A stretch of 64,000 nucleotides of DNA, taken from positions 5,873,501 through 5,937,500 of the forward strand of contig NZ_CP086136.1 of assembly GCF_017565645.3 (NCBI RefSeq). The letters are read 5' to 3'. Position numbers and translations under genes: made by a program. Below the pieces are notes generated by a model. The model did not search any database. It had not been told where the DNA came from and saw only the letters and a program-made list of their open reading frames with translations. This stretch comes from Bradyrhizobium barranii subsp. barranii. GTDB taxonomy: Bacteria > Pseudomonadota > Alphaproteobacteria > Rhizobiales > Xanthobacteraceae. Positions 42,087-51,806 of this stretch are shown piece after piece (positions within the stretch are counted from its first letter, which is position 1; each line of letters starts with the position of its first letter).

Positions 42087-43082
42087 TTATGATGCGTTAG
42101 AGACACCTCGCCTGATGCACCGAAATCCAAGGTGACTCGTGGATGTGTCGATCGGCTCCGCATGCCGCGCAGCCGGCCGGTAGCGTCTGCAGTAGTTCGG
42201 CGCGCACAAATGCGAGCCGCCTTTGATGACCTTGCGTGGAATCTTGACGTTGGTCGTTCTGGGGTCGTAGCTGTCGGCCTCGCGGCCGCCGCGCGGGTTC
42301 TCTGGAATGCAGCAGGCTTTTGCAGCGTCGGCCTCATGCCGAGGCGAGTACCAGTCGGACGTCCATTCCCAGACGTTGCCGATCAGATCGTGCAGCCCGT
42401 AACCGTTCGGCGGAAATGCGTTGACCGGCGATGTCCGTTCGTATCCGTCGTCCCTGGTGTTCTGGCGTGGAAATTCGCCCTGCCAGGTGTTGGCCATGTG
42501 ACGGCCCTCGGGCGCAAATTCATCTCCCCATGCGAACTCGGCGCCGTCCAGTCCGCCGCGCGCCGCGAACTCCCATTCCGCTTCGGTTGGCAAATCCTTG
42601 CCGGCCCATTTTGCGTAGGCGAGCGCATCGCTGAAGGCCACATGCACGACGGGATGATCGTCCAGCCCACGGATGTCGCTGCCCGGCCCGTAGGGATGCC
42701 GCCAGTTCGCGCCTTTGGCGAAGGTCCACCACTGGCTGAAGTCCCGGAGACTGACCGGATGCGCGGGCGGAGAGAACATCAGCGAGCCCGCATAGACCAT
42801 GTGCGGGAGTATTCCCGGATAGTCCTTTGGATCGGGCGCGATCTCGGCAACGGTGACGTGGCCGGTAGCCTTCGCGAACGCCTTGAATTGCCGGTTGGTC
42901 ACTGGATGGCAATCCATCCAGAACGCATCCACGGTGACACGGTGGACCGGCGCTTCTTCCGGATAGTGCCGATCCGAACCCATGCGAAACGTGCCACCCG
43001 GCACGAACAGCATCCCCTCACCTGTTGGATGCTGGTACGATTGTCCGGAATCAGGCGGCGATTTCGTATCAGCCAGCTTCAT
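42087..43082 (-). CDS. Formylglycine-generating enzyme (sulfatase maturase)
   Basis: 331 aa from ATG 43082 (GGAG seven bases upstream). SUMF1/FGE fold: 'FVPGGTFRMGSDRHYPEEAPVHRVTV', 'HPVVHVAFSDALAYAKWAGKDLPTEAEWEFAARGG', 'GLHDLIGNVWEWTSDWY' and, decisive, 'GGSHLCAPNYCRRYRPAAR' with Cys293 and Cys298 at the CxxxxC spacing of the copper-binding catalytic pair. It oxidises the sulfatase motif Cys to formylglycine with O2, in the cytoplasm, before export. It heads the operon with sulfatase 3. A FixK-type box lies 67 bp upstream. Confidence 0.93.
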   Translation of the reverse strand: MKLADTKSPPDSGQSYQHPTGEGMLFVPGGTFRMGSDRHYPEEAPVHRVTVDAFWMDCHPVTNRQFKAFAKATGHVTVAEIAPDPKDYPGILPHMVYAGSLMFSPPAHPVSLRDFSQWWTFAKGANWRHPYGPGSDIRGLDDHPVVHVAFSDALAYAKWAGKDLPTEAEWEFAARGGLDGAEFAWGDEFAPEGRHMANTWQGEFPRQNTRDDGYERTSPVNAFPPNGYGLHDLIGNVWEWTSDWYSPRHEADAAKACCIPENPRGGREADSYDPRTTNVKIPRKVIKGGSHLCAPNYCRRYRPAARHAEPIDTSTSHLGFRCIRRGVSNAS

Positions 43083-43148
43083 GCCGAACTCCGGACCCGT
43101 GCGTCATTGGCCTGCGCTGCTACGGACACGGAACGCGAGGCTTCCAGG

Positions 43149-43162
43149 TTGATCTAAATCAA
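43149..43162. promoter_or_regulatory. FNR/FixK-type box upstream of FGE-sulfatase operon
   Basis: TTGATCTAAATCAA, a perfect TTGAT-N4-ATCAA dyad, 67 bp from the FGE ATG on the minus strand. Distance suits activation from about -41. Suggests that the FGE-sulfatase operon is induced when oxygen falls. Confidence 0.65.
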
Positions 43163-43275
43163 AGGGTGTCCCGGTCGGGTTATTCGCGATGTTGCCGGGT
43201 CCGGCCTGCCATGTCCGCTGCGCCATCGAAACCGAAGCAGCTTCAGGACATTAGGACATTTCACCGGCAGCCATC

Positions 43276-43301
43276 GGCTACTTTGCATGGGGTTGTTTTT
43301 C
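43276..43301 (+). repeat. Dispersed 26-bp repeat, copy A
   Basis: Exact 26-bp match in opposite orientation to 58938-58963; it starts GGCTACTTTGCATGGGG. The match is outside genes in both places, and a similar sequence is, from memory, frequent in Bradyrhizobium intergenic regions. Confidence 0.7.
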
Positions 43302-43376
43302 GAAAATTGATTGTCCGGACACAAAGGCCTCAGTACGCCACGATTCGAGGCAGCTTCTCGGCTTGGCAACCGCCGC

Positions 43377-43436
43377 CTCTGGAATACTGGATCGCCCGCA
43401 CCAGTGCGCAATGCGCACAAGGCGGGCGATGACAGC
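43377..43436. repeat. Palindromic dispersed element, copy A
   Basis: CTCTGGAATACTGGATCGCC-CGC ... GCGGGCGATGACA. The arms ATCGCCCGC/GCGGGCGAT enclose a loop that holds a nested hairpin (TGCGCA/TGCGCA). The same outer element occurs inverted at 49079-49117 with a short loop, so this copy seems to have acquired an internal insertion. Confidence 0.65.
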
Positions 43437-43478
43437 ATACTCGTGGTGATTGCGTGCCCTACTCTGCGGGCCCGCGCC

Positions 43479-44861
43479 TCACGCCCCGTTCAGGAATTGA
43501 AGCGGGTCAACCGGGCTCGATCCCTTACGGATCTCGAAGTGGAGCTGCGGCGACGCCACCTCCCCGGATTGACCCGACTTGGCAATGACCTGACCGCGCT
43601 TGATGGTATCGCCGCGCTTCACCATCAGCTCACTCGCATGGGCATATGCGGTGACGTAGCCGTTGGAGTGCCGAACCAGGACCAGATTGCCGTAACCTTT
43701 GAGCTCGTTGCCTGAATAGGCGACGACGCCGTCTTCTGCCGCCTTGACCGGCGTACCCTCGGGTACCGCGAGATTGATGCCGTCATTGGACTTGCCATTG
43801 GTCTTGGCGCCGTAACTCGTGACCACCTTGCCGCGCACCGGCCAGCGGAAGGTCGGCAGCGCGCTCGTGGTCTCCGCAGCTTTCGCCGGAGCCTCGGCGG
43901 CCTTCTCCTCGACATTGGCCGTGGCCTGGGCCAGACGCGCGCTTTGCACGGGTGCGGCGACAGCGGCCATCTTGGTGGCGGGCGCGGGAGCAACTGCAAC
44001 GGGCTGCAGCGTGCCCGCGACAGGAGCCGCAGCAACCGGCGCCGCGACGGCGGCGGTCTTGGCACCCGGCACGGTCAGCCTGGTGCCGAGCTTGAGCTTG
44101 GCCGACGGAGCAAGACCGTTGGCGCGGGCGAGTTCGACAGGCGAGATATGGTTTTTGCGGGCAATGCTGGCGAGCGTGTCGCCGTGGTTGACGAAGTGCG
44201 TGCTCGGCGGCGCGGCGACAGCTGCAACCGGCTTCGCAGCTGGTGCCATCGCGGGAGCCGCCGCGACAGGAGCCATCGCCGGTGCGGGCGCAGCCGCTGT
44301 GGCCGGATGCGGGATGATCAATTGCTGGCCGGGCGAGAGCGCGCGCGGGCCCTTGTAGCCGTTGGCGGCGAGGATCGCCTGCGGCGTGACGCGATAGCGC
44401 TTGGCGAGCACGTCGAGCGTGTCGCTGGTGCCGACGATGATCTTGGTCCCGCCGGGCGGCTGGGCGGCCGCGACCGAGCGCGGCGGCACGGTGGCCGTGG
44501 TCTCCAGATGCGGCTGTGCCGGGGGCGCGTAGGAGCTGACGCCGCGACCGCCTCCGGACACCCCGCCACCCGCCGCAACCGGATAGGATTGCGGCGCGGA
44601 GACCGCCGGCGGCGGCAAGGGCTGCGACTGATAATAACCGGGCTGCGTCTGCGGCCGCGAATATTGCGGCAGCTCACGCTGCGGCGGCGGTGCCTGCTGC
44701 ACCGAGCCGGTCTGCTCAGACGCGAAAGGATTGGAGAAATTCGACTGGGACAGCCGCGACTGCATGTCGGCGCTGCACCCTGCGAAGCTGAACGAGATCA
44801 GCGCCAAGACCGCAACCTGCGGCACGCGGCGCGAGTAAAGCAACTCGGCGACTACAGACAT
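43479..44861 (-). CDS. LysM/LytM lipoprotein, NlpD-like amidase activator
   Basis: 460 aa. Lipobox SFAGC at the end of a signal peptide (Cys about 29). Two LysM modules (about residues 148-193, 'KIIVGTSDTLDVLAKRYRVTPQAILAANG', and about 225-268, 'HFVNHGDTLASIARKNHISPVELARANGL') joined by Ala/Pro-rich linkers, then a C-terminal M23/LytM domain (about 345-457). Catalytic metal ligands are missing: the first site reads NDGINLA rather than HxGxDL-A and the HxH reads QLHFEI. It is therefore probably an activator of cell-wall amidases rather than an enzyme. The surE-pcm-nlpD order is classic. Confidence 0.85.
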   Translation of the reverse strand: MSVVAELLYSRRVPQVAVLALISFSFAGCSADMQSRLSQSNFSNPFASEQTGSVQQAPPPQRELPQYSRPQTQPGYYQSQPLPPPAVSAPQSYPVAAGGGVSGGGRGVSSYAPPAQPHLETTATVPPRSVAAAQPPGGTKIIVGTSDTLDVLAKRYRVTPQAILAANGYKGPRALSPGQQLIIPHPATAAAPAPAMAPVAAAPAMAPAAKPVAAVAAPPSTHFVNHGDTLASIARKNHISPVELARANGLAPSAKLKLGTRLTVPGAKTAAVAAPVAAAPVAGTLQPVAVAPAPATKMAAVAAPVQSARLAQATANVEEKAAEAPAKAAETTSALPTFRWPVRGKVVTSYGAKTNGKSNDGINLAVPEGTPVKAAEDGVVAYSGNELKGYGNLVLVRHSNGYVTAYAHASELMVKRGDTIKRGQVIAKSGQSGEVASPQLHFEIRKGSSPVDPLQFLNGA

Positions 44862-44970
44862 GGTTACTCACTCGTACGCAACAGAACTGGTCTTTTAAGT
44901 AAACACGTCGCGAGTAAATAACGGCTTAACCCTCCCAATAAGATGTTGGCGGCACAGCCGATCCGGAAAT

Positions 44971-45621
44971 CTACAGCTCCCGCGCCACCCCGGGCAGCGC
45001 CGGCACGAAGCGGACCTCGACGAGTTCCTTGCGCTCGATCCCGGCTTCGGTCCGGCTGAGACGGACCAGCGTCTGCACACCATGGTGCGGGCCGATGGGC
45101 GCGATCAGGATGCCGCCGACCTCCAGCCGCTCGACCAGGTTCTCCGGAAGCTGCTCCATCGCGGCGGTCACGATGATGCGGTCGAACGGGCCGATATTGG
45201 CCGGCAGGTTGAGGCCGTCGCCGAGCATCACCTCGACATTGTGACAGTTTAGCTTTTCGAGCCGGGCGCGTGCCGCCTCCGCGAGCTTGCGGTAGCGCTC
45301 GACGGTCAGCACCTGGCCTGCGAGACGCGACAGCACGGCGGCCTGATAGCCCGAGCCGGCGCCGATCTCGAGCACGCGGTGCTTCTTCTGGAGCTGCAGC
45401 TGCTCGGTCATGTAGGCGACGACGAAGGGCTGGCTGATGGTCTGCCCGCAGGCGATCGGCAGCGCGCTGTCACGATAGGCGGCGTCGCGATCGGTCTCCT
45501 CGACGAACAGATCGCGCGGCACCTCCTCCATGGTTCGCAGCACCGCCTGATCGCTGATGCCCCGGCGCCTCAGCGAGAGCTGAAACATCATCTTTTCCGG
45601 CGGGTGCTGATCGGAGGTCAT
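44971..45621 (-). CDS. pcm: Protein-L-isoaspartate O-methyltransferase
   Basis: 216 aa. SAM-binding '[27 protein letters not shown]', upstream '[21 protein letters not shown]' (the PIMT substrate loop), and '[17 protein letters not shown]'. It methylates isoaspartyl residues in damaged proteins to start their repair. Neighbouring surE-pcm-nlpD-like order is preserved, with a plus-strand response regulator gene inserted between pcm and surE. Confidence 0.95.
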   Translation of the reverse strand: MTSDQHPPEKMMFQLSLRRRGISDQAVLRTMEEVPRDLFVEETDRDAAYRDSALPIACGQTISQPFVVAYMTEQLQLQKKHRVLEIGAGSGYQAAVLSRLAGQVLTVERYRKLAEAARARLEKLNCHNVEVMLGDGLNLPANIGPFDRIIVTAAMEQLPENLVERLEVGGILIAPIGPHHGVQTLVRLSRTEAGIERKELVEVRFVPALPGVAREL

Positions 45622-45858
45622 CGCTGCTTATCGTCTCGTCGGGTCCGGGGCCACGTGTCTCGTTAAGACCCGGGGCAGGAATCCTGTTCCTACCCAGGAA
45701 CCCATGATAGCCGTTCGGGCGCGGTATTGGACCATAAATCGGCTTGCAACGGGTTGGCTGCAAAGACCATTTTCGGGTGTCCGCTCGCTGAAACGCGCAT
45801 TGCGTCGATTCGCGTTATCTGCGAACGTTTTCCGCAAATGGGCAAGGACTCAACGACT

Positions 45859-46230
45859 ATGACCGCGACCGGACCTTCGGGCCGCTCTGTATTCCTCGTC
45901 GAGGACGAGGTGATGATCAGGATGATGGTCGCGGATATGCTCGAAGAGCTCGGCTACAAGGTGGCTGCCGAGGCCGGCGATATCACCGAGGCCCTGCGGC
46001 TCGCCCAGGCGACCGAGTTCGACATCGCCATCCTCGACGTCAACGTCAACGGCAAGGTCATCTCTCCGGTCGCCGATGTTATCAGGGCGAAGGGCTGCCC
46101 GTTCATCTTCGCCACCGGCTACGGCTCCTCCGGCCTGCCCGAGCAGTACCGTGACCGGCCGGCCTTGCAGAAGCCGTTCCAGCTCGACGCGCTCGGCAAG
46201 ACCATCGAAGCCGCCCTTCGCGGCGGCTAG
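45859..46230 (+). CDS. Single-domain response regulator
   Basis: 123 aa from ATG 45859 (AAGGA ten bases upstream); ATG 45838 would add seven residues and is an alternative. CheY-like receiver: acidic pair in VFLVEDEVMIR, phospho-acceptor Asp in FDIAILDVNVNG, Thr/Ala switch in FIFATGYG and Lys in LQKPF. No output domain. Such stand-alone receivers relay phosphate or bind targets directly; no partner kinase is adjacent. The gene is on the opposite strand from its conserved neighbours pcm and surE, 3 bp from surE's stop. Confidence 0.9.
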   Translation: MTATGPSGRSVFLVEDEVMIRMMVADMLEELGYKVAAEAGDITEALRLAQATEFDIAILDVNVNGKVISPVADVIRAKGCPFIFATGYGSSGLPEQYRDRPALQKPFQLDALGKTIEAALRGG

Positions 46231-46233
46231 CGA

Positions 46234-47001
46234 TTACTTCAGCGTCGCGCTCAACGCTTCGGAAAACGCCTCATTGGTGCGGTCGAGCCGGAGCGGCGTG
46301 ACGGAGACATAGCGCTCGCGCAGCGCCGCCAGATCGGTGCCTTCGGCAGGCGTATCCATCATCGCGGCGCGCTCGAAGCCGATCCAGAAATAGGGATTGT
46401 TGCGGCCGTCCCTGCGCTCGTCGATCCTGAGGAAGCCGAGATTGCGTTTGCCCTGGCGCGTGACGCGAATGCCGAGCACCTCTTCCGGCGTACAGGCCGG
46501 GAAATTGACGTTGATGACGGTGTCCTTCGGGATGCCGGCGGCGATCACCTTGCGCAGGATGTCGGGTCCGAATTTGAGCGCGGTGTCCCAAAGCGGGCGC
46601 TCGCGCGTCTCGACGCTGAACTCCTGCGACAGGGCGAAAGACGGCAGCCCCAGGATGGTGCCCTCCAGCGCGCCGGCGATGGTGCCGGAATAGACCACGT
46701 CCTCGGCGACGTTGCGGCCCTTGTTGACGCCGGACAGTACGAGGTCCGGTGGCTTGGTGCCGAGGATATGGCGCGCGCCCATGATGACGCAGTCGGTCGG
46801 CGTGCCGCGCACGGCGAAGTGCTTTGGTCCGACCTCGCGCAGGCGCAGCGGATCGTTCAGCGAGAGCGAATGCGACACGCCGGACTGGTCGAGCTCGGGC
46901 GCAACGACCCAGACGTCGTCGGACAATGCGCGCGCGATCTCCTCCACGACCTTGAGGCCGGGGGCGTGAATGCCGTCGTCATTGGTGCAGAGAATGCGCA
47001 T
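46234..47001 (-). CDS. surE: 5'/3'-nucleotidase SurE
   Basis: 255 aa from ATG 47001. ILCTNDDGIHAPGL carries the metal-binding Asp pair; 'VVAPELDQSGVSHSLSLNDPLRL' and 'LSGVNKGRNVAEDVVYSGTIAGALEG' are family signatures. The enzyme removes phosphate from nucleoside monophosphates and short polyphosphate. The frame extends upstream to 47340 through unrelated sequence, which is not real. surE-pcm co-occurrence fits damage repair and stationary phase. Confidence 0.95.
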   Translation of the reverse strand: MRILCTNDDGIHAPGLKVVEEIARALSDDVWVVAPELDQSGVSHSLSLNDPLRLREVGPKHFAVRGTPTDCVIMGARHILGTKPPDLVLSGVNKGRNVAEDVVYSGTIAGALEGTILGLPSFALSQEFSVETRERPLWDTALKFGPDILRKVIAAGIPKDTVINVNFPACTPEEVLGIRVTRQGKRNLGFLRIDERRDGRNNPYFWIGFERAAMMDTPAEGTDLAALRERYVSVTPLRLDRTNEAFSEALSATLK

Positions 47002-47105
47002 ATTAAAAATCGTTCCTGAAGCGGATCTGAGCCGTCTTATCCGGCCGGCGCCGATCAGGCAAACCGGCCGACTGGGTCCGGCGGCGGGTTCCCAGCCTGG
47101 TCCTG

Positions 47106-47474
47106 CTACCTGCGGATGCGCCATTGCGGCAGGAAGCGTGCGAGCCTGCCTTCCGCACGCAGCTTCATCGCCGGCACCACCAGGCTCACGACCGGAGCCT
47201 CGATCACCCCGAGCGCCTCCAATTGCGCGAGGATCGGGTCCGGGTCCGGCTCCGGCGTCTGCGGAAAGCGTTCGCGCGCCACGGTCAGCGCCTTGTCGAA
47301 ATCCGCAGCATTCACGCCGGGCTTGGCCCGCCGGCTGCACACGAGATCGTCATCCCAGAGCCGCGCGATCGCGATGTCGAACACACCACGCAGACGCTGA
47401 TCGACGGCCTGGATACCGGCACCTGTCACCGCCCATTGTCTGCCGACCCAGAAGATGTCGCGGTGCAAGGCCAT
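47106..47474 (-). CDS. Hypothetical protein between serS and surE
   Basis: 122 aa from ATG 47474; a longer frame to 47534 is possible. It is soluble and mixed-structure: 'HRDIFWVGRQWAVTGAGIQAVDQRLRGVFDIAIARLWDDDLV' then 'NAADFDKALTVARERFP' and a C-terminal basic end (LPQWRIRR). No family with a known role recognised. Its location between serS and surE on the same strand is regular in this group from memory. Confidence 0.6.
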   Translation of the reverse strand: MALHRDIFWVGRQWAVTGAGIQAVDQRLRGVFDIAIARLWDDDLVCSRRAKPGVNAADFDKALTVARERFPQTPEPDPDPILAQLEALGVIEAPVVSLVVPAMKLRAEGRLARFLPQWRIRR

Positions 47475-47575
47475 GAACAGTGAGTTCGTGTTGTCGGGTG
47501 GCGGGCAGAATAACCAGCCGCCCGATCTTCGCAACCAAACGTTTCTGCGTGACAGCCGGGCAACACGCCCCGGAC

Positions 47576-47670
47576 TCCCGTTCCGATAGAATCGGAACGG
47601 GACTTCAGATTTTTATCTTGTTTGACGCGCTTTCTCGACGCGAACCGGTATCCACTTCGCTCGAAAACGC
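47576..47670. repeat. Composite dispersed palindromic element next to serS
   Basis: A perfect 12-bp hairpin, TCCCGTTCCGAT (47576-47587) / ATCGGAACGGGA (47591-47602), is followed by a T-rich stretch and a second part starting TTTGACGCGCTTTCTCGACG and ending GCTCGAAAACGC. Both parts match, from memory, elements very common in Bradyrhizobium and Rhodopseudomonas intergenic regions. It ends 2 bp from the serS stop and may also act as its terminator. Confidence 0.55.
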
Positions 47671-47671
47671 C

Positions 47672-49018
<1,347 letters not shown>

Positions 49019-49078
49019 TCAGCGCATAAACCTACAACGGCGAACGTTGTACGTCAGCGCGTTCCCCCTAGCACAGCT

Positions 49079-49117
49079 GTCATCGCCCGCGAAAGCGGGC
49101 GATCCAGTATTCCAGAG
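49079..49117. repeat. Palindromic dispersed element, copy B
   Basis: Reverse complement of the element at 43377-43436 but with a short loop: ATCGCCCGC-GAAA-GCGGGCGAT hairpin followed by CCAGTATTCCAGAG. Lies between tatC and serS. Confidence 0.75.
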
Positions 49118-49146
49118 GCGCCCGTGATTCCCCGAGAGGCTGCGGC

Positions 49147-49181
49147 GTACTGGATTCCCCGCCTTCGCGGGGAATGACACC
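49147..49181. repeat. Palindromic dispersed element, copy C (diverged)
   Basis: GTACTGGATTCCCCGC-CTTC-GCGGGGAATGACACC: same design as copy B (TACTGGAT + 8-9-bp hairpin + ATGACA) in the opposite orientation, with a different stem. Copies B and C form an inverted pair 29 bp apart and may stop transcription from tatC to serS. Confidence 0.7.
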
Positions 49182-49196
49182 GGTGGACGTGGCGCC

Positions 49197-50009
49197 CTAC
49201 TCCGCCGGATTAGCCGGCGTCGACACGTCGGTCCCGGTGGCGGCCTTCGACGCCGCCGCCTTCTTCTCCACCATCCCGACCGCGATGATCGAGCCCTCGT
49301 AGAGCAGGAGCAGGGGGATCGCCAGCGAGCACTGGCTCAGCACGTCGGGCGGCGTCAGAACGGCCGCGATGACGAAGGCGATGACGATGAAATAGCGGCG
49401 CTTCTCGCGCAGCATCTTCGAGGTCACGATCCCAATACGCCCGAGCAGCGTCAGGATCACCGGAAGCTGGAAGGCGATGCCGAAGGCGAAGATCAGCGAC
49501 ATCATCAGCGACAGATATTCGCCGACCTTGGGCAGCAGCTGGATCTGCGCGGTCTCGTCGCTGCCGGCCTGCTGCATGCCGAGCGAGAAGCGGACCAGCA
49601 TCGGCAGCACCACGAAATAGACCAGCGCCGCGCCCAGCACGAAGAAGAACGGGGTCGCGACCAGATACGGCAGGAAGGCCTGCTTCTCGTGCTTGTAGAG
49701 CCCGGGCGCGACGAACTTGTAGATCTGCGTCGCGATGATCGGGAACGAGATGAAGCCGGCGCCGAACAACGCGAGCTTGAGCTGGGTGATGAAATATTCC
49801 AGCAGCGCCGTGTAGATGAACTTCGAATTCTCGGGACCCGCGACCCACACGAACGGCCAGACCAGCACGTTGTAGATCTGCTTGGCGAAGAAGAAGCAGA
49901 AGATGAAGGCCACGCCAAAGCCAAGCAGCGCCTTGATCAGCCGCGACCGCAGCTCGATCAGGTGGTCCATCAGAGGGGCTTTGCTGGCCTCGATATCGGC
50001 GTCGCTCAT
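49197..50009 (-). CDS. tatC: Sec-independent translocase protein TatC
   Basis: 270 aa. Starts with [19 protein letters not shown], the TatC N-terminal signature, and has six membrane helices, with the periplasmic '[11 protein letters not shown]' and '[11 protein letters not shown]' regions. TatC recognises twin-arginine signals such as those of sulfatases 1 and 2. Its ATG overlaps the tatB stop by 4 bp. The C-terminal tail ([15 protein letters not shown]) is short and hydrophilic. Confidence 0.97.
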   Translation of the reverse strand: MSDADIEASKAPLMDHLIELRSRLIKALLGFGVAFIFCFFFAKQIYNVLVWPFVWVAGPENSKFIYTALLEYFITQLKLALFGAGFISFPIIATQIYKFVAPGLYKHEKQAFLPYLVATPFFFVLGAALVYFVVLPMLVRFSLGMQQAGSDETAQIQLLPKVGEYLSLMMSLIFAFGIAFQLPVILTLLGRIGIVTSKMLREKRRYFIVIAFVIAAVLTPPDVLSQCSLAIPLLLLYEGSIIAVGMVEKKAAASKAATGTDVSTPANPAE

Positions 50010-50545
50010 GACGCTTTGACGTCCTTGATCGCCTCGGGTGGCGCAGTGTCTTGAATGACCTGGGCCTGCTCGACCTCGCGGGTGATCGCGAGCGGCCCGT
50101 TCGCAGCCGCATGCGCCTCGGCTTCCACGAAAGTCTCGGGCGTCGGCGCTTCCGGCGTGGTTGGTGTCGCCGGCGTTTCGCTTGAAATCGCCAGCGCTTC
50201 ACTTGAAGTCGCTTCGACGGCGGTGGTCGTGGAGGTCTCGGCCGGCTTGTCCAGCGCATCGACGCGAAGCGCGTCGCTCACGTCCTTCTGGAGCGAGGTC
50301 ATCAGATTGTTGCCGGCAAAGCCGGAAGCGGCTTCCTTGACCTCGTCAAAGCTCTTCTTGAGGTCGGCCATTTCGGCCTCGCGCATCGCTTCCTGGAACT
50401 GGCCCTGGAATTCGGCAGCCATCTTGCGGGCCTTGCCCATCCACTGCCCGACCATGCGCAGCACGCCCGGCAGCTCTTTCGGGCCGATGGCAACCAGGGC
50501 CACGACCCCGATCAGGACCAGTTCACTCCACCCGATGTCGAACAT
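50006..50545 (-). CDS. tatB: Sec-independent translocase protein TatB
   Basis: 179 aa. One N-terminal helix beginning [22 protein letters not shown], then an amphipathic helix ([21 protein letters not shown]) and a long charged helical segment, ending in a low-complexity Glu/Ala/Thr/Pro tail. TatB binds substrates with TatC. Between tatA and tatC, overlapping tatC. Confidence 0.96.
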   Translation of the reverse strand: MFDIGWSELVLIGVVALVAIGPKELPGVLRMVGQWMGKARKMAAEFQGQFQEAMREAEMADLKKSFDEVKEAASGFAGNNLMTSLQKDVSDALRVDALDKPAETSTTTAVEATSSEALAISSETPATPTTPEAPTPETFVEAEAHAAANGPLAITREVEQAQVIQDTAPPEAIKDVKAS

Positions 50546-50631
50546 GAGGTCTTCCGTTCACGCCAGCCGCGACCGGCCCAATCCTTCGCGCTTAGGATCG
50601 GCGCCGTCACCCGCGTCTCGCGTACGCTTAC

Positions 50632-50868
50632 TCAGACGGCCTTGCTGCCGACGTCGGACCGGGCCGCGGTCGGCGGCGCGGCGGCGTGCTCGATCGACTT
50701 GGCCGGCTCGGGCTTGTCGGCGACCTTGTCGTCGTCCTGCATGCCCTTCTTGAAGGCCTTGATGCCCTGGGCCACGTCGCCCATCAGATCCGAAATCTTG
50801 CCGCGGCCGAACAGCAGCAGGACGACTGCGATCACCAGGATCCAGTGCCAAATGCTAAGCGAACCCAT
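50632..50868 (-). CDS. tatA: Sec-independent translocase protein TatA
   Basis: 78 aa from ATG 50868 with GGAGGGTTGC upstream (an in-frame ATG at 50889 adds seven unlikely residues). [39 protein letters not shown] is the classic TatA helix-hinge-amphipathic helix (FGRGKI hinge). It forms the pore ring of the Tat system. First gene of tatABC. Confidence 0.97.
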   Translation of the reverse strand: MGSLSIWHWILVIAVVLLLFGRGKISDLMGDVAQGIKAFKKGMQDDDKVADKPEPAKSIEHAAAPPTAARSDVGSKAV

Positions 50869-51035
50869 CCTGCAACCCTCCAAACACACTTGGCCGGGGA
50901 CCCGGCCGATCTTCCCCGAAACCTAGGCTCGGCAGGCCTCAAAAACAAGGACCAAGGCAGCGCCAATTCGCTGTTGGCGCTACGTAATCTTGCCAGTGTT
51001 AACTGGTCGCAGGGAGCCTCTAAACGACCGGGACG

Positions 51036-51785
51036 TCAGTCCTCGCTGCCACCCTCGCCGCCCTCATTGCCGCCTTCCGGCGTCTCGGGCTCGACCGCAG
51101 GCGCCAGCGCCAGATCCAGGTCCTCGCCCGGTTCCAACGGATCCTCGTCCTCGCGCAGCTGCGGATCATCCGAGGGGGTCGGCACGCTGAATCCGGTCGG
51201 CAGGCGCGAATCCAGCAGGCCCGTGCCCTTCAGCTCTTCCAGGCCCGGCAGATCGCCAAGCTGTTCCAGGGTGAACTGCGACAGGAAGTCCTCGGTGGTT
51301 CCGAACGTCAGGGGGCGGCCGGGCGTCTTGCGACGACCGCGCGGCTTGATCCAGCCGGTCTCCAGGAGCACGTCGAGCGTACCCTTCGAGGTGACGACGC
51401 CGCGGATCTCTTCGATCTCGGCGCGCGTCACCGGCTGGTGATAGGCGATGATCGCCAGCACCTCGATCGCAGCGCGCGACAGGCGGCGGGTCTCGGTGCT
51501 CTCCCGCGTCATCAGCCAGGCGAGATCGCCGGCGGTGCGGAAGGTCCATTTGTTGGCGACGCGCACGAGATTGACGCCGCGCAAGGCATAGTCGGCCTGG
51601 AGCTGTTCGAGCGCAGCCTTGACGTCGACCCCATCAGGCATGCGCTTGGCCAGCGTCGCGGTGTCCAGCGGTTCATTCGAAGCAAACAGCAGCGCTTCCA
51701 GCAGCCGCAGCTCTTCGGGACGCGCCTGGGACTCGTTCTCCATCGGCTCGGCCTCTTCTACCCGCACTTCAGCCAGGCTTGCCAT
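51036..51785 (-). CDS. scpB: Condensin subunit ScpB
   Basis: 249 aa from ATG 51785 (AAGGAG upstream); ATG 51806 is an alternative. Two winged-helix domains with 'LRLLEALLFASNEPLDTATLAKRMPDG' and 'LSRAAIEVLAIIAYHQPVTRAEIEEIRGVVTSKGTLDVLLETGWI', then an acidic Glu/Asp/Pro/Gly-rich tail of about 60 residues (EDPLEPGEDLDLAL ... EGGEGGSED). ScpB with ScpA bridges the SMC heads for chromosome compaction. It follows scpA by 21 bp. Confidence 0.95.
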   Translation of the reverse strand: MASLAEVRVEEAEPMENESQARPEELRLLEALLFASNEPLDTATLAKRMPDGVDVKAALEQLQADYALRGVNLVRVANKWTFRTAGDLAWLMTRESTETRRLSRAAIEVLAIIAYHQPVTRAEIEEIRGVVTSKGTLDVLLETGWIKPRGRRKTPGRPLTFGTTEDFLSQFTLEQLGDLPGLEELKGTGLLDSRLPTGFSVPTPSDDPQLREDEDPLEPGEDLDLALAPAVEPETPEGGNEGGEGGSED

Positions 51786-51806
51786 GGTAGCTTCTCCTTC
51801 TTGCAC

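Larger units (their letters stand above)
43083..43478. other. 396-bp intergenic region with FixK-type box and dispersed repeats
   Basis: Between the FGE operon start and the LysM/LytM lipoprotein gene's 3' end. It contains a FixK-type box, one copy of a 26-bp sequence repeated at 58.9 kb, and one copy of a palindromic element repeated at 49.1 kb. No gene seen. Confidence 0.6.
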
